Part shown: positions 1 to 24,310 of the stretch, in pieces
Layout of the letters: every line of letters begins with the position of its first letter
Position numbering within the stretch: position 1 is the first letter of the stretch
NCBI RefSeq assembly: GCF_040807025.1
Contig: NC_090952.1
Coordinates: forward strand, 23,495,068 to 23,559,067
From: Struthio camelus
Taxonomy: Eukaryota > Chordata > Aves > Struthioniformes > Struthionidae
Direction: 5' to 3'
Length of the DNA stretch: 64,000 nucleotides
Notes under the pieces: generated by a model
Database searches by the model: none
What the model saw: the letters and a program-made list of their open reading frames with translations, nothing else
Told to the model about the DNA's origin: nothing
Position numbers and translations under genes: made by a program

Positions 1-1247
1 CTTTCTTTAGGGACAGGGAGACTTTGGGAGGAAAAGAAAAGGTGGCTGACGGCTGACTGTAAGGACAGCTTGAGCTGATCCGCATTCTCAGATACCCATC
101 TGTTTCAGGGAAGAAGTCTCCACTGTTTAATCAGTGGGAGGTCACTTGTCAGGTTTACAGTTTCAGTTTTAGACATTCAGAAACTTCTATCAGAAGGACT
201 TAATTTTTGAGTACCTGTGTAGGCTTTGATATAACATACCACAAATCATATTAGCATTAATTGGCATCACCCGGCTACAACTGCATCACTTATCAGAGAG
301 AAAGAAAATTAAGAAAAAAAACAAAAGAGTGAGGCAAGTGAAGTAACTAAGGACATCTTTATACTTCAGACCGTCTACAATGATCACATTTACTTGCTCA
401 GGTCTTTGACAGACCGAAATTACTGCAACAGATTTAAAAAAATAGGAAACTGGACTTTGCTCCTACTGTATTATACTCAGGAGGTACACTGCAATGATAG
501 GGCACTTTTCAATGACAAACATTTAAAATTTGGCAACATTTATCAGGCCAGGGAGAAATCCTAAACGATTTCACCTTCAATAGGTCACCACCAGATTATC
601 AGCAAGAAGAGCTGTTCTAGTACCTCTAACAACTGTTTTGGGATTGTTATGGCAACACAACTGATTAGATATTATACCTCGCTCTGGTTTATCTCTAATC
701 CCCAGCAATCATTACGCTTTTATTGTAAAATACACAACCACAGCAGAGCAGTGTGAAAGATGCAACTTAAAAAGAAGTAGGAGGAATGTTGATATTGGTT
801 AATAATATAAAATTGTCTACATTTCTTGTTAGACGTAAGTTTTTTTAATTAAAAAATGTTCTGAAACTATTTGATTAAAAAATGTAACTAACTAGAAGAG
901 CCTGGAAGACCATATGGCTGGTGACTCTCACAGTGTGACCTCTAAAGCCCAGCTACACTACGTACACTATGCAAACAGTAACGTCGGAGTACAAGTTAGT
1001 TTAATTCTATGATTAAATCCAGCAAGGCAGATCAAGAAAGATCTCCATTGCACAGGTACACGGCTTCGGTAGACAGAAGCGACAAATAAACACATTCAGA
1101 GAGATACTACATGTACCTAAAAGACAACCACTGATATTTTTCTTACCCCAGTTGCTAGGAAGAACGTTTATATTTATGAACTAATTCGGGGAAATTTGAA
1201 AAAGCCTCCACTAACTTAAAGTTGTTTATTTTTAAGCCCAAAAAGAA

Positions 1248-1280
<33 letters not shown>

Positions 1281-1619
1281 TCCCACAAACCTTACCATAA
1301 CATGATATGCCAACAGATGTACCAGACATGCACAAATTATCCCTTTCTGAACACGGAAATCCTTCCAGCAATATGATTGGAAAGAAGAGAATACTGTTTC
1401 TGCCAGCCTAAACGAACACATATTTTCATAACAAGCACACGTGCTTTTGGAGTTCAAACAAAATACTAAACTCCAACAGATCACGTCCTATATGACTCCT
1501 ACAGAAACGTTCCCTCCCACTTCTGCTCTATGGAAATGTATCCTATACTACTTTTTTTTTTTTTTTTTTGAACATTGTGTATCATTGTTAAAGTGAAATA
1601 TTCGTAATTAAAAGTTTAC
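1..1619 (-). other. HPRT1: HPRT1 intron 6 (partial)
   Basis: AT-rich intron sequence running off the left edge. It holds a GA-rich low-complexity stretch (1241-1280) and an 18-T tract (1552-1569). No match to HPRT1 exon 7 was found. The 109-codon minus-strand ORF over 1155-1484 covers the GA/CT repeat and is not credible coding sequence. Confidence 0.85.
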
Positions 1620-14559
<12,940 letters not shown>

Positions 14560-14682
14560 GGAGCGGAGCGGCGCGGCGTGGCGCGGCCCGCCGGCGGCGG
14601 CGGCGGCGTGGAGCGGCGGCGGGTGGCGGCGAGGAGCAAGGAGGCGCCGCGGCCCCGGCGCCGCCTCCGCGCTCCCCGCCCT

Positions 14683-14694
14683 CAACATGGCGGC
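14683..14694 (+). promoter_or_regulatory. YY1-like site
   Basis: CAACATGGCGGC differs from the YY1 consensus CAAGATGGCGGC at one position, which the motif tolerates. It lies 124-135 bp upstream of the HPRT1 start codon, where YY1 elements commonly sit near transcription starts. Prediction from sequence only. Confidence 0.5.
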
Positions 14695-14929
14695 GCCGCC
14701 GCCGCCCTCACCGGTAGCGCGCGGCCATGCGCGGCACCCGCCGCGACGCGGCTCGGCCCGGCCTGGCGGCGGCCCCGGCATGGCCATGGCCATGGCGATG
14801 GGGACGGGCCGCCCCGCCGGCACACGCCTCCTCCTGCGCGCTGAGGAGAGCCGCCCTCAGCCCCGGCGGGGCAGGTGCCCTCTGGCCTAACGGGACCGTC
14901 TCCGTCCCGGCACGGGGCCCCTCTCCTCC

Positions 14930-15340
14930 CTGGGGCCATCTCCGCCTCCTCACGGGCCCCTCGACCTCACCCGGGCCGTCCCCACCGCGGCATGGGTCCC
15001 TTGTCCTCGCCAGGGCCGTCCCCGTACCAACACGGGTCCCCTCGCCTCACCGGGGCCGTCCCGGTTCTGGCACGGGTCCCCTGTCCTCGCAGGAGCCATC
15101 CCCACCTCCTCAGGGGCCCCCATCCTCGCTGGGGCTGACCCCAACCTGGCCTGGGTCCCCCATCCTCGCTGGGGCTGACCCCAACCTGGCCTGGGTCCCC
15201 CATCCTCGCTGGGGCTGACCCCAACCTGGCCTGGGCCACCCATCCTTGCTGGGGCTGTCCCCGTCCCTGTCCCCTATCCCCCGTCCTTGCTGGGACTGTG
15301 CCAGTCCCAGGACGGGTGTGGGTGTCCCCTGGGCTGTCCC
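14930..15340. repeat. GC-rich 40-bp minisatellite upstream of HPRT1
   Basis: Units beginning CATCCTCGCTGGGGCTGACC recur at 15121, 15161 and 15201 with an exact 40-bp period and near-identical sequence. A more diverged unit starts at 15241. Weaker copies of the same roughly 40-bp pattern (GGGCCGTCCC, CACGGGTCCC, CTCGCC) extend left to about 14,930. The array explains the long proline/glycine-rich open frames on both strands here. Confidence 0.92.
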
Positions 15341-15480
15341 CCATCCTGTGCCCGTGTCCTGAGTCTTCAGCGTGTGTCCCCAGCAGGCACGTGCCGTGTC
15401 CTCCCTGGGGGATCTCTGTCCGGCCGCCACGTGCTCGGGTAACGTCCCCGTGGGGGAACAGAGCGTGCAACTCCTTCCCT

Positions 15481-18400
15481 CCCGGCGTCAGGGATGGGAG
15501 ATGCTTTCCCCATATCTGTTTCGGCTTTATCTCGCGACACTTAACAGTGTTTTGTCACTGGCTTTGCCCTGTGATTTTATCCCAGGGTTTTCTCATCACG
15601 CTAAGGCAGACGGGCGCTCAGGTGTCGGGGCACACACAGGTGGCTGCAACGGGGATGTACACCTTTCCTCCAGGAGCACCATCGGCAAGAAAGCCAGCGT
15701 TGGACACCAGCAGCGCCGCAACGCACCGCGGCGCATGTACGCACGGCCACAGCACTGAGCGTGCACGTACCCTTGGACCGGGAGGTCACATCCCACAGCT
15801 CCTCCTGGCGTTAGGGCTCTGTGACGTGCTCCGTGCTTCGTGCACCCTCTCCATACGCACTGGGACAGGGAAACCGGAGACGCTGATATCGAGGTTTGGT
15901 TGGGCTCACACAGCTGGTGGTGGAGCCAGCCGGAGCTCAGCGTCCCTCCGGCTGTGGAAACCCTCATCTTCAGGGACCTCGGGGAGGGCAGGGTTGCCTG
16001 CCTTGACCTCAGCACTCTAACGACACTCACAGCTTTGTACTAGGACAATTATGAGACTCAAATCTCATGCTTCAGGGCTTCAGTGGGTTTTCAGGAGTCA
16101 GGTCCCCAGGTGTACAACTGGCTGAATATATCGTGGGATTATTCTCCTCTGCTTTCCTTTGCAGCATTAGCGTGGTCACAGCCAGCAACAGGACACAGGA
16201 AGGACACCCCGGCTGTCGCTCTGAGGTGGTGCAGGGGACCTGCGTAGCTCCACTCCACATCTGACGGAGCAGGGAACTGGTACGCCTAAAACATATGCAC
16301 ACTAACCCATAACGATTGTGTCTTTCCTCTAAGCAGGGATGGGTGGCTCTTCCTTTTGAGGCAGCCCAGGCCCTGCTCCTTCCTCCACCACCGTGGCGTT
16401 TTACCCCTGGCTTTGCCCTGGGAAGGCTCAGCAGCAGCCCACCGTCTTACAGAAGAGAGCGGCAGTGAGGGAAGCAAAACCCCCATGTTTATTACTGGCA
16501 GTGTGCCCCCCAATTTCCTCTGCACAAATAAAAAGGGATCCCTGCACCCTGTCACCCCTCACATGGGGTAGATGGATGAGGTTTCTTAAGTGCATCTCCA
16601 TTTGATGATGAGGCTGAACTATGCCTCCAGATGCCGGCTATATCTTGTCTAAATAGAAAAGTTGGCTTTGAAGTAAAGTAATAAGAAAGCATGGAAATGC
16701 CTGTAGAGCTCCTGTGGTCTCAAATGGAAAAACCCAGTGCCAACTTTTTCTATAGGTCTGGACAGCGCAAATGGAAAATCATGTTTTCTTACGTTCTGTT
16801 TTAAAAAATCACGTATCAGGTTGAAGACTTCCCCCTTGTTTCTCTGAGTGGTGGACACCAAGCTTTATATTTTGCTGCATAAATTCCTGGTGTCAAGAAA
16901 AGGATAACGATTCTTAAAAATGATTTTATTCATGATTTTATTCATAAAGGACTGTGGCAATGTTTCTTCATGCCAAGTAACTCTTAGCATACATCTAGCA
17001 CTACTACTGTTAGCTCAGAAAACATGATAAACTCAATCTAATTGCTCCTTTATATAAAACAACCAATTTAAGCAAATCTTAACTAAGCAAATAGGCTTGA
17101 GTTCTGGCAAATGCAGCTAGGTGTTCAGCTACAGTTGGGGTGGGTAGCTCTGGAGAGGGAAGAACGAGCCTTTATCAAATTGCCTAGAGCAGCAGAATGA
17201 AATACACCCTGCAGCTAGCTAAGATCAGTGACATGTCATGGCTGGCATATTTCCAAAAGGTTCGGAAAAACAGCAGCTGCCCGCTCAAGTTCATGGAGAG
17301 CCTGACATTATTGGGCAGCAGGCAGTATCTGTAAAGCGACCGTTCAACCACAGAAGCGTTTCAGGATCTGCTTTTATTTTAGTCACCAAAGACATTTCTC
17401 ATTAGTAGACAATATTAATGTCTGTCATTAAAAGTAACATCCAAGGCATCTTCCTGATTGCATGCAAAAGTTGTTGGCAGAAGTTCTGCGTGATTTCTCC
17501 TGAGCAGACAAAAGCATTAGTCCTCTTTTGCCCTTCTGGGTGAGCAATTTCTTTGTTCCTCCTGCCAACCAGCGCATTTCTAGATCCAAAGCATTCCTGG
17601 TTGTGCTGGCACCCAGTTACGGAGGGAAGAACAGATTTACAAAAGCAGAAATATTTGCTGATATTACAGGAAGTTGGTTAGCTGAGTTCAGCAACAGATT
17701 TACTAGATGACCAGTTTTATTCTTGTTGGTGTGGGAGCCACTGCGGTTTCCAGCGCAGGGTGAAGGGAGGTTATCCAGAGGTACCTGGAAGCTGTGAATT
17801 GTCTGGCTAGATGAGGCGTAAGGTTAGAGAGCCAGCATCTGATTTCCCTGGGACACACAGCTTTTAGAAGGCAAGCATATTTAATAAATATGTTTTGTCT
17901 CTGGACAGACTCCTAATTTCATAATTATTTTATCTTCTGTTGCCATCAGGAATATCTCCTCAGCAAACCATGGCATGTGTAAGTGCCAGCTGTGTGTAAC
18001 TTTATTAACTGACTTTCAGAAACCTTGCTTGGTAACCATGTTCCCCGAGCGATGGGGTACCTGGAGATAATATCTGAGTCTTCGTTGTTTGGAAACGCTT
18101 GCTCTTGAAATAGCGTGCTCTGAGTCAGATCTCAGGTCACTCCTCCCCTCTCTTCCCCCTTTTTTTTTCTCCAAGCTTTGCCATTGCTGCTGGGTGACTC
18201 ACAGGGAATTATCTGTTTCTCACAAGACAAGTCTTCTAAAAAAAACAAAGCGCACAATGATTTTTCTGTGGATTAACGACTGAGACCAGCAGGACTCACT
18301 TTTGACCAGAAATTAGTCTGCGCAGGAGAGAATGGTGAAACATGGAGAATTCAAGGCATATTAAACCCATCCGGAGACATGCACCACCATTTTCAATCAA

Positions 18401-21400
18401 GAAGAACATGAGAAAGGAAAAGCTCAGAGAGAGCTTTGACATACAGAATGCTCACCAAAATGTGAATTTAGTGTGCGCGTGCATGTGTTCATTGTGGCTA
18501 CAGAGAAATGTCTCCAGTTTGACTAGTAATTTAACTAGTTTAAAATTATTTTTCTAGGCTAATGCTTCAAATGGGAGAGGAAGCTAGATGTACCAAAACA
18601 ACATTTAAGAGATACACCCTTCCCAAGAAACAGGGACTAGATGTTGTTTGTTGCAAAATAATTTTACCCTTTTAAATAATGTTATTCCTGTACTCTTGTT
18701 GACGTTTGCAGAAATTAGTCGTCAAAGTCTCTCTCAGTGGTTACAGTTTTCATGGATTTTGGAAAGTGGCATGTATCTACCTACTTGTTTCAAGTCTAAA
18801 ATTTCCTGGCTAAGTCTACCAAGATTATTCTCCCTGCTCAGCTAGTAAACTACAATCTACTTATCAAAATAAAAATGAGCAAAAACTCTGGCCCTATCCG
18901 CTCTTTCTCTGGAGCTGTAAGTACCTTCCTTTTTCATGTGCATCTTTGGCTCTGAAATTGCTCAGGAAAAATGCTTTCAAACCTAGGAGAGCCTTTCAGA
19001 GGAATTACAGAGATTTTGCTCCTTATTCAGTAGTGCAAGAAATTGTCATTGACACTGTAATTACAAAATTACTACAACATACTCAGTGTTGGCTTATCAC
19101 ACACACGCACTGTCCTCAAACCCTGATCCTCAGAAACCGTGATCTGGACTGCCGCGGAGAACGCTGGACTTCGGTTTGGTATTTATAGCACTTTCCAGCT
19201 TTCATTTGCTCACACTTCCCCTCATGGGCCAGCTCCGTCCGTGTGGGAGCAGACACACGGCTGTGTCTGCCACTGCATGGTGGGGAGGCTGGCACTGGGC
19301 ACAATGCACCCCTAAAGATACGGGGAGGTCCTGCTGGGTGGGATTTACTCAATGCTAGCATGCTGCTCAGGTCCAGCTAGCCTAGGGGCCTGCAGAAATT
19401 TAAACAGAGATCATCTTAAAAAGGCAGAAAACAAGCAACGGCAGATTCCTTCCCTGAAGCAGCACGGCATTCGCAGAGCAGCTGGCAGGGGCTCAGTGCT
19501 GTCAGAGCGTGGGGAAAACCCCGTCCCGATTCCCCATATCACGCAGCAACATGCGTGTGCAGCAAACGGCTAGGTCTACGCAGGCGTGAAAGGGCCCCTG
19601 GGAGACAGACTGCGCATAGGGAACACTCTGAAGTCAAGGAGCTTATTTTAGCCACCAATTTGGTTAACGCATCCCCTGTTTTTTCAGTCAATGTTAAGAT
19701 GAAAATCCACTGTCAAGAAAACAAGGGAACCCTACAGCAGCACTTCATCCCAGGTTTCTGTTTGTGCATCTTAAATTCACCTGGGAATTAGGCTGCGAAG
19801 GAAGCTGCCCTGCAGTGGGAGGCTGATAGCAGCACACCACTCCTCTCTGCAGGATACCAAGGTTCCTCTCCCATCCAGGGGCCTTGCTCTCCGGTTTAGT
19901 AATACTTCAGCCCAGAGTATCTGCACCGGAGGCTTTTGTACCGTACCTTCAGCTGAAGTCAGCGGGGAAGCCTGGATGGCTCCAATCGCAGGCAGCTGGC
20001 GCTGGCGGGAGCTCCTGCTGGCTAGGCCCCCCGCCCCGAGCTCAGAGTTGCTTTCTGAGGAACGAACAGGTTAATCTGCTTTCACCAGGCACTTGAGTGC
20101 CGCATCTGCTTGCAAAACCCAGGAAGCACTTGTAAACAGCTGTGCAGCTCTAGCTGGGTCACACGTCTCAGAAGAGGTGTCCGTACAGCTACAGGAGAGC
20201 CAGACGCAGGGGCAGTTCAGAAAAAAAATCCGGAACCTGATGATACTAGTGTGGACAAAGGGGCCCGACTGGCTGTAGCGTGAGAACTGGAACTAGAGGG
20301 AACACAGAGGAGGTGGCAAGGCTGCTTCAGCAGCAGAATAGACGAAACGAGGAAGACAACCAGCGAGAGACCACAAGGCAGCACTCCCATCAGATAACTT
20401 GCTGATAGGAGGCTGTATTTGCTAAGGCTTGCAGATCCAGCTGGCAATGTCTCAGTATGGACTAGGCATCAGGTGGCAGAGCTCACATGCCAAGGCCCCT
20501 GCCTCCTATGCGGATCGTGGCAGCCGTTCAAGCATCTCAGAAATCTTCTCCAGGCACATTACAAGGGAAGCTGAAATGGGAAGCATGCTCCAGGCCAGGA
20601 TGGAACAGCACTTCAGGACTCCCCTCCCCTTTGCAAGACCTCTGAGCTGTACAGCATGAGCTGGCAGAATAGTAGCTCAGCTCCTCAAACATTAAATGCT
20701 GTTCTCCTCAAACTCTGAATCCAGATTTGGGTTAAAGGTGCAAGGCCATGAATGAGACAGCCAGCGAGGACAGTCAGCTACTTCAGTAGAAGAGCGCTTG
20801 CAGAACTCAGTCTACACTCAAATGGGGAAATAAGTGAGTTTACAGGATCCCAACACAAACAACCCAAGACCAGGGGCTAGAATTACTACGTGCTCTCTAT
20901 CACCCATCCAGAGTCCCATCGGACCCGACAGAAAGCCCCTTCAGAAATCAGTCCTCCAAAATCCGTAAGACAGGAATAGCAGGAGGCAGAATCGCTCTAC
21001 AAAGGACTGTCAGGCCTATAGCAAGCGGAGACAGAAACTTTCTTCTGGGACAGAGAAAACAGGACCTCGTCTGAACCCTGACATGTAAGATACCATAAAG
21101 TACTCCAGAGAATGACAGTAAGATAATTTTGCTTCAGTTAACATTTTTGCCAAATCTCTGTTCTTAATTTTATCTATTCTCTTACTGAAATCCACTCCTC
21201 AAATTGTAAATCTGTGATATCTGATGGGCTAATACGTCTTACACAGTGATACCAGCAAGAGTTTTTAACTTCACCAAGGCTTATCCAAGTCTCAGCTTGC
21301 TTGGTTTCCTCAGAATCTGGAAAAGTTTTCTAAAATTCAGTTCCCTTCTAGTGTAAATATTGCCTGGCAGTATCAGAATGGCTTTGCCAAGGGGAAGTGA

Positions 21401-22979
21401 GACAGACTAGAGCTCCTGGCTCTGAACCTCTGCCAAATGCATCTTAAATTAAGAACTTCCAGACTCAGTATAGTCCTGTTATTGATGAGAGTTTAAAAAG
21501 AATGTAAAGTACAATTACGTGGATCTTCTGTTTAACTGCCACACAGGTCAGGTAATCGGATACAGAGGTCTCAAATAAAAGCTGAATATTAGACAATTAA
21601 AGATTGGGAGAAAAAAAAAAAAAACAACTACGCAAAGTTACTGTGTCTTCAGTGATTCCTGTGACATAGCTGAAAACGACCCAGATTTAATTACTATCTT
21701 GGAGAATATTCTTACTACAAATGAGAAATGGAGATAAAGGAAAACATGAAGCTTTTTATGTCTAAATTCTCAACAACTTTTGAAACAAAGAATAAGGAAG
21801 CTTGGTATTTAAACTGAAACATCAGTCCTCTGAGTCAAAACGTAATGAAGAATGCAATGCTATTTATTTTACAGCAAAGGGCTGGCACTAGTAAGTAGGT
21901 AAAAATCACTGGAAAATAGGGCAAAACCAAATCACTTTTTGACTTCAAGACCTAAATGAACCACTTCTACCATCTGGTCCAACTACCCAGAGAGTCTCGT
22001 GTAGCAAAGTTTATCTTCTTTAAGCTAGTCTGTGTTAAGGTGCTGACCTTCCAATTTCATATTGTCATGTCAGGATCTAAGGAAGTGTAGTTAACAATAA
22101 TTTGGAGATTGTTAAATCCCTTTTTGCAACCCAGCGACTGCAGTTTTTACTCCGTAGGAAAGCACTTTTTGGACAAGTCACCCAGGTATTGCAGCTTTAG
22201 ATTAAAGGCATCCTCCTTGCTTTGAACTCTGCAGACTTCAGGGATTGCCAGAGCCAGTCTTTACTATGCTTTAAGTCAAAAAATTTGAACTTGAATCCTG
22301 AGTAAACTACCTGCACTCTGGAAGAAGCCAAAACTGATACAATACAGGGAGCAAAAAGATTAAAAGTGCTGCTGCCTGTGTTTAACCTAAGTGACTTCTT
22401 GTTTTGGAGAGGTATCTAGGCTTAAAACTATAAGGCAGCTGCATGGCTGCATGCCAGAAGGAAGTTCACAGCAAAGCTGTTTGCGCAGCATCAGCCTATT
22501 TTTAGCGTACAGCTAAGGAAAAGAGTTTCTTCCTCCCCCTGCCCCAGGCCTCTGCAATGCCCTCAACTGGCAGGCTCCTGGGAGCTGGATGCAGTCTTTG
22601 CATAAGAATACGGGGTTTTTTGACCACCAGTCTGAAAAAGGGTATTGCAGATGTGCAAGCATCCTGCCTGCCTGTCCAGGGTATAAAGTACTGACGTACT
22701 CCCAGAACATTTGAAAGGGAAGAGTGGAGAGTGCCCCACTCCGTAGGGTCCCGGTGAGTTTGTAATAATCATGCAGATGTGGGCCGGTCCACAAGAGCAC
22801 GTCAGTCTCCCGTCGATGCAAGTGCTATTTTGAGCAAAAAGCTGAAAACGGAAACATATGGCTGTGAGCCCTGAGGTCAAGCTCAGGAGCTCTGCCAACG
22901 CAGCGCTTTGTACCAGAAAAGTAGTTCTCTGACTAGCTTGCAGAGGATGTAAGAGCGCTGGGAGGCATTTCAGTCTTAT
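15481..22979. other. Intergenic region between HPRT1 and PHF6, left part
   Basis: About 7.5 kb with moderate GC at the left and AT-rich DNA to the right. Open frames are short (mostly 60-110 codons) and overlap on both strands, with no recognisable domain. A 14-A tract occurs near 21,611. I identified no gene, RNA gene or intact transposon. Confidence 0.7.
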
Positions 22980-24310
22980 CCCCAGCAGCTCCAGCCTACA
23001 TCCACAACAGCCCCAACCAACTTTTTCTTTAAAATCTAAAATACCAGAGATTCCATGACTTCCCTAGGCAACATATTCCAGAGCTTAACTCTTCCTACTG
23101 CCAAGGCCAACCACCCATTCTGATGTCCAAGCTGAATTACTCCTGCTGTAATTAAAATCTAATTTTCTTGTCCTATCCGCAGTGGTGAGGAAAAACTATT
23201 TCATTCGTTTCTGCAGCTACCTCTCACAGATTTGAGAATGTCTCTCCCACCTCCTTGAAATAAGTCCGGTCTTCCATCCTGTCACCCTTCTCATTGCTAT
23301 TCTCTGAACTATCACCAGTCGCTGCGCATCTTCCACAAAGAACCGTGCCTACAGCTGGATATCACGTTCCACAAAAGGCGTTCTACTATCACATGAGGAA
23401 GGCAGCTCATGTTACGCATCTTGCAGGCTACATTCCTGTTTATACATTCCACAAAATTTATCCTTTTTTGCAATAACAGGATGCTGTTTAGTCATGTTCA
23501 CCTGGTGAACGGCTATAACCCCAAGAGTACTTTTTTGTACCACTGCTGCCCTAGCAGTCTGTCTTGTCCTGTATTTGTTCAGCATATGATTGCTTCTACT
23601 GAAGTGCACAAATCTGCATTGAGCAAATTCTTTGCTGGATTTACTGAACTACATTCCAGCTTTTTAAAAAAAAATTTATCGAGACCATTTTGAATTGTTA
23701 TTCAATTTTTTTACTCTCTTTGTATTTATCTCAAGTCTGGTGCTCCCTACAATTTAACCTGCATATCCTGTCCAAGTTGTTAATGAAAATACCAAACAAC
23801 ATCAGATCACAGCAGACCCCTGGAGAATCCCACTGAATAAATCCTTCCAGTCTGACTAGGAACAGTTCCTAATTACTCCAAATTAGGGTTTTCCAAACAA
23901 TTTTTCCACATTCTCACCTTTAAATTGGTGTCACATAGACCGCACTCCCCTACTTTCTTATAGAAAGTCAGTCACCTGAAGTCATGTGTACTGCTTCTCC
24001 TTTGTTCAAAAAGCTTGTTACCTCATTGTAGAAGGAGCAAATTGGTTTGACACAATTTGATCTTTTTCTTTCTTCTAAAGGGTCTCAGGTAGTTTCTCTG
24101 TCCCAATATTTTCCCACTTCCACTTATTGGCCCAGAGTTCTGAACAGCAGAGTTCTGAACAGAAGGATGGAAAGCTGAGAGATTAGCTGAGCCTTTGCAG
24201 AGTTTACCACATCCCCCTCCCTTTGTCTTTAATGCTTGGAAGTAATTTACCATACAGGGTATCTGACCTAGGCATGAAGATAACCACCGTTTTGCCCACA
24301 CTATGAATCT
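22980..24310 (-). mobile_element. Degraded CR1-type LINE fragment
   Basis: The plus strand reads like the antisense of the 3' half of sauropsid CR1 elements. Diagnostic stretches in the right order are: lost-identity 'first-aid' style text around TTCCCTAGGCAACATATTCC (about 23062), ACAGCTGGATATCACGTTCC (about 23351), a GACCATTTTGAATTGTTATT block (about 23683), GTTAATGAAAATACCAAACA (about 23779), CAGCAGACCCCTGGAGAATC (about 23811), and TTGGTTTGACACAATTTGAT (about 24042). The minus strand near 24,100 translates to SGSGKILGQ, resembling the reverse-transcriptase segment SVPGKIMEQ of CR1. Many substitutions, stops and indels show it is an ancient, inactive copy. Recognition is from memory of the consensus, not a database search. 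Confidence 0.75.

Noticed and set aside
1..1619. HPRT1 exon 7
   Set aside because: Searched on the minus strand for the 47-nt exon encoding LLVKRTPRSVGY; not found, so the gene continues off the window.
14727..15218. 163-codon plus-strand open frame, Pro/Ser/Gly-rich
   Set aside because: Translation of the 40-bp minisatellite; equally long frames exist on the opposite strand (14967-15470).
15298..16020. 240-codon plus-strand open frame downstream of the minisatellite
   Set aside because: Begins in repeat and CpG-island sequence, has no recognisable domain, overlaps a 144-codon frame on the other strand, and lacks splice or Kozak support.
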